Of a stretch of DNA of 5,868 nucleotides, positions 4,622-5,868 are shown piece by piece. The stretch covers positions 1 through 5,868 of the forward strand of contig JACOXQ010000018.1 in NCBI GenBank assembly GCA_016182285.1, written 5' to 3'. This stretch comes from Candidatus Kaiserbacteria bacterium. GTDB taxonomy: Bacteria; Patescibacteriota; Minisyncoccia; Phycocordibacterales; Phycocordibacteraceae. The notes under the pieces are model-generated. The model did no database searches. It was not told the DNA's origin and saw only the letters and a list, made by a program, of their open reading frames with translations. The stretch's first letter is position 1. Each line of letters begins with the position of its first letter. A program made the translations under genes and the position numbers.

Positions 4622-5120
4622 ATTCGTCACTGTCCTCCTCGGCGCCATGGGAATGCAGAAAGATGGCGAAGTGGAATATTTCAGTATTGATACGCTCTTC
4701 GGACACTTCTGGACGCTGTTCTCTCACTACGACCATGAGCTCGTTTCTTACAAACAAGTACTTCGCGATAGCCTCCCGTCCGACAGAAAGAGAGGCAAAA
4801 AGAGTACACGATTAGATCGCTCGCGTGCAGTGCTCTATCGACTCGGGTGCATGTTCGATGAGAAATTCCTCTTCCCAGCCGATCGCTACTTTAATGCCGT
4901 TGAAATCGTATGGCAAGATAAGAAGACGTTTATGAATAATCTCTATGTCACGATAGATATGATGAATAAAAATACGACCCACGCTGAATTTAAAGACGAA
5001 CCCGATCCAAAATTACGCGAGTTATTTAATGTAACTCACACCATGGGCATGCTCGAGAACTTGTTCTTCAACCCTCCAACCTGCTTCCGAGTTTATGACT
5101 GGGCGTTAGCTATTGTGTAG
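4587..5120 (+). CDS. Protein of unknown function, second of an overlapping pair
   Basis: The 177-residue product starts MRDNDRERLRNEFVTVLLGA. I place the start at the ATG at 4587, not at a possible earlier one at 4500, because the latter would bury 122 bases inside the upstream gene and adds a Ser/Thr-rich stretch typical of out-of-frame reading. Visible features are a very basic patch at 67-80 (DRKRGKKSTRLDRSR region), which could contact nucleic acid, and an aromatic-rich stretch at 31-50 (YFSIDTLFGHFWTLFSHYDH). There is no signal peptide or membrane segment, and I recognise no family. Bases 4921-5040 are about 35% G+C by hand count (42 of 120) against 55% in a 60-base sample of xerC, a modest hint of a different origin. 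Overlap with the upstream gene suggests coupled expression. Confidence 0.6.
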   Translation: MRDNDRERLRNEFVTVLLGAMGMQKDGEVEYFSIDTLFGHFWTLFSHYDHELVSYKQVLRDSLPSDRKRGKKSTRLDRSRAVLYRLGCMFDEKFLFPADRYFNAVEIVWQDKKTFMNNLYVTIDMMNKNTTHAEFKDEPDPKLRELFNVTHTMGMLENLFFNPPTCFRVYDWALAIV

Positions 5121-5143
5121 CGTATTGTGCTCAGGCTCTATCA

Positions 5144-5183
5144 AATATCCTTATAATTGCCGACCGACAAAGATAGCGAGATT
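5144..5183 (+). repeat. Intergenic repeat, copy 3 (degenerate)
   Basis: Left arm AATATCCTTATA, three bases, invariant core GCCGACCG (5159-5166), five bases, right arm GATAGCGAGATT. The left arm matches copy 1 at 9 and copy 2 at 10 of 12 bases; the right arm matches at 8 of 12. It lies 24 bases after the stop at 5120, in the same orientation as the other copies. Confidence 0.6.
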
Positions 5184-5190
5184 CATTGGC

Positions 5191-5222
5191 AAAAGAAAAA
5201 GCAACGAAGGTCATTCATTGCT
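5191..5222 (-). terminator. Intrinsic terminator of the minus-strand unit
   Basis: On the minus strand AGCAATGAA pairs with TTCGTTGCT over nine positions (one T-G wobble) around a five-base loop (5222-5200), and the stem runs into TTTTCTTTT (5199-5191). It lies about 42 bases after the stop of the ORF at 5265. Read on the plus strand the wobble becomes a C-A mismatch and the following U-run is poorer, so the minus strand is favoured. Confidence 0.7.
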
Positions 5223-5264
5223 CTTTGTTTGGAACCTACACGCCAGTTGCCTTGGCGAAGGAGT

Positions 5265-5489
5265 TTAACGCGGGCCTCTCCGCGTCTCAGAAGATGAGAA
5301 TCCGATCACGTGCAAGCGATCAGCATCACCCTCAAAAAGTTGGCGGCCTTGCCCGACTGTGACTCCTAACATTAGGGCCGCAATCTCTGCCACCTTTTTC
5401 GAGAAATACCAGGAAGTAGGCTCCCCCGTGCTGGAAAGCACAGGATAAGCGATACCTTCTTGGAAAGGCTTGCGGTAGCTGATTTGCAT
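5265..5489 (-). CDS. Small hypothetical protein ahead of a terminator
   Basis: This 74-residue ORF begins MQISYRKPFQEGIAYPVLSS and ends SETRRGPR. I recognise no family; there is no membrane segment and no clear motif. Coding is supported by its position directly upstream of a good minus-strand terminator. An AAAGGAG sits one base from the ATG, too close for an ideal Shine-Dalgarno, so either the start or the coding status is uncertain. If it is not coding, the 516 bases from 5121 to 5636 would hold no confident gene, only repeat copy 3, the terminator and the hairpin cluster at 5523-5573. Confidence 0.4.
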   Translation of the reverse strand: MQISYRKPFQEGIAYPVLSSTGEPTSWYFSKKVAEIAALMLGVTVGQGRQLFEGDADRLHVIGFSSSETRRGPR

Positions 5490-5522
5490 TCTCCTTTGTT
5501 TGATGGAATGAACGAATCTCTA

Positions 5523-5573
5523 AAAGTTTCCGAACCATTCAGAAACTTTATAAAGGGGGAATTTGCATTCCCC
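5523..5573. other. Cluster of three abutting palindromes
   Basis: AAAGTTTC (5523-5530) pairs perfectly with GAAACTTT (5542-5549); CTTTATAAAG (5546-5555) is a ten-base palindrome; GGGGAAT-TTGC-ATTCCCC (5556-5573) is a perfect seven-base-pair stem with a four-base loop. No U-run follows on either strand. It could be a structured leader or a small RNA ahead of the ORF at 5489, or an operator region. Confidence 0.4.
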
Positions 5574-5640
5574 AGTTGCGGTCTCGCCCGAGGGTTATGG
5601 TTTGCCTCAGATCCCCGCTCGCCATTTTGCGGATGGTCAT
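5548..5640 (-). CDS. Very small ORF overlapping the upstream stop (ATGA)
   Basis: Thirty codons (MTIRKMASGDLRQTITLGRD and ten more) start at an ATG that overlaps the TGA of the preceding minus-strand ORF as ATGA, the arrangement used for translational coupling. There is no other support: no recognised family, and its end runs into the palindrome cluster. It may equally be chance. Confidence 0.2.
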   Translation of the reverse strand: MTIRKMASGDLRQTITLGRDRNWGMQIPPL

Positions 5641-5867
5641 GAAATCTTGTTGTCCAAGAAGTTCATGAAGTCCTGCTCAATACAGTCGTAGTGTCGACTG
5701 AGCAGATCCGTAGCATCACTTACAGAGTTAGTGATGCCGTGGCCGTGTTGACGAAGCAGTTTGTGGAGTTCTTCCATCGAACTTACAATCGTCACCTCGT
5801 CCGTGGCCGGATACTGGCGTTTTGATTTCTTATATTCAGCCTTGCTCCCAATGATAAGTATGTTCAT
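5637..5867 (-). CDS. Hypothetical protein at the window edge
   Basis: This 76-residue ORF begins MNILIIGSKAEYKKSKRQYP and ends FMNFLDNKIS. The hydrophobic strand NILIIG followed by a charged stretch suggests the first strand of an alpha/beta fold; the second half looks helical and acidic. I recognise no family. The ATG is one base from the window edge, so the frame may continue upstream and the start is unproven. The coding region contains two sizeable inverted repeats (5673-5705, 5713-5737). It probably heads the minus-strand unit that ends at the terminator at 5191. Confidence 0.5.
   Translation of the reverse strand: MNILIIGSKAEYKKSKRQYPATDEVTIVSSMEELHKLLRQHGHGITNSVSDATDLLSRHYDCIEQDFMNFLDNKIS
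5673..5737. repeat. Two adjacent inverted repeats inside the edge ORF
   Basis: First, CTGCT (5673-5677) and CAGTCG (5683-5688) pair with CGACTG (5695-5700) and AGCAG (5701-5705), leaving a five-base bulge. Second, GCATCACT (5713-5720) pairs perfectly with AGTGATGC (5730-5737), with two further pairs inside past a T-T mismatch. Two such stems within 65 bases is unusual for coding sequence. Confidence 0.4.
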
Positions 5868-5868
5868 G

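Noticed and set aside
2494..5183. The three repeats as a CRISPR array
   Set aside because: Copies are over 1 kb apart with genes between, and no cas gene is present.

Overview
The window looks like chromosomal DNA from a small-genome bacterium of the candidate phyla radiation (Patescibacteria, Parcubacteria-like). The clues are: a single-membrane-pass protein with an N-terminal RTFAGDIEA-type motif that I associate with this group; a NYN-domain protein and a solo ribosomal gene rpsO beside a stand-alone Xer recombinase, without pnp; compact convergent genes; and a GC-rich palindrome inserted in frame in a housekeeping gene. TGA is used as a stop. The lineage assignment is inference; no 16S gene is present.

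Layout. Bases 1-1490 are read on the minus strand: rpsO (S15), two tandem hairpin-plus-U-run terminators, a NYN/LabA-like putative RNase, and the N-terminal 194 residues of a membrane-anchored protein running off the left edge. A 72-bp divergent promoter region separates rpsO from a complete Xer tyrosine recombinase (1563-2483, +). Next come exodeoxyribonuclease III (2579-3376, +), convergent by one base with a type II toxin-antitoxin pair (antitoxin 3604-3873, RelE-like toxin 3378-3620, both -), two overlapping genes of unknown function (4040-4621 and 4587-5120, +), and a minus-strand unit of small unknown ORFs (5867 to 5265) ending at a convincing intrinsic terminator (5191-5222).

Two patterns stand out. 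First, a 40-42 bp repeat occurs three times in the same orientation, always between genes (2494-2534, 3960-4001, 5144-5183). Its core GCCGACCG is invariant, with arms related to AATATNNTTATC on the left and GATAACAATATC on the right. Copies 1 and 2 end 44 and 38 bases before the start codons of xthA and of the unknown gene pair, so they could be operators of a shared regulon; the neighbouring Xer recombinase makes a recombination-site role a second hypothesis. Second, nearly every gene start has a -10-like hexamer ending 6-9 bases before the start codon and no usable Shine-Dalgarno, which points to widespread leaderless mRNAs.

No tRNA, rRNA, CRISPR array or insertion sequence was seen.
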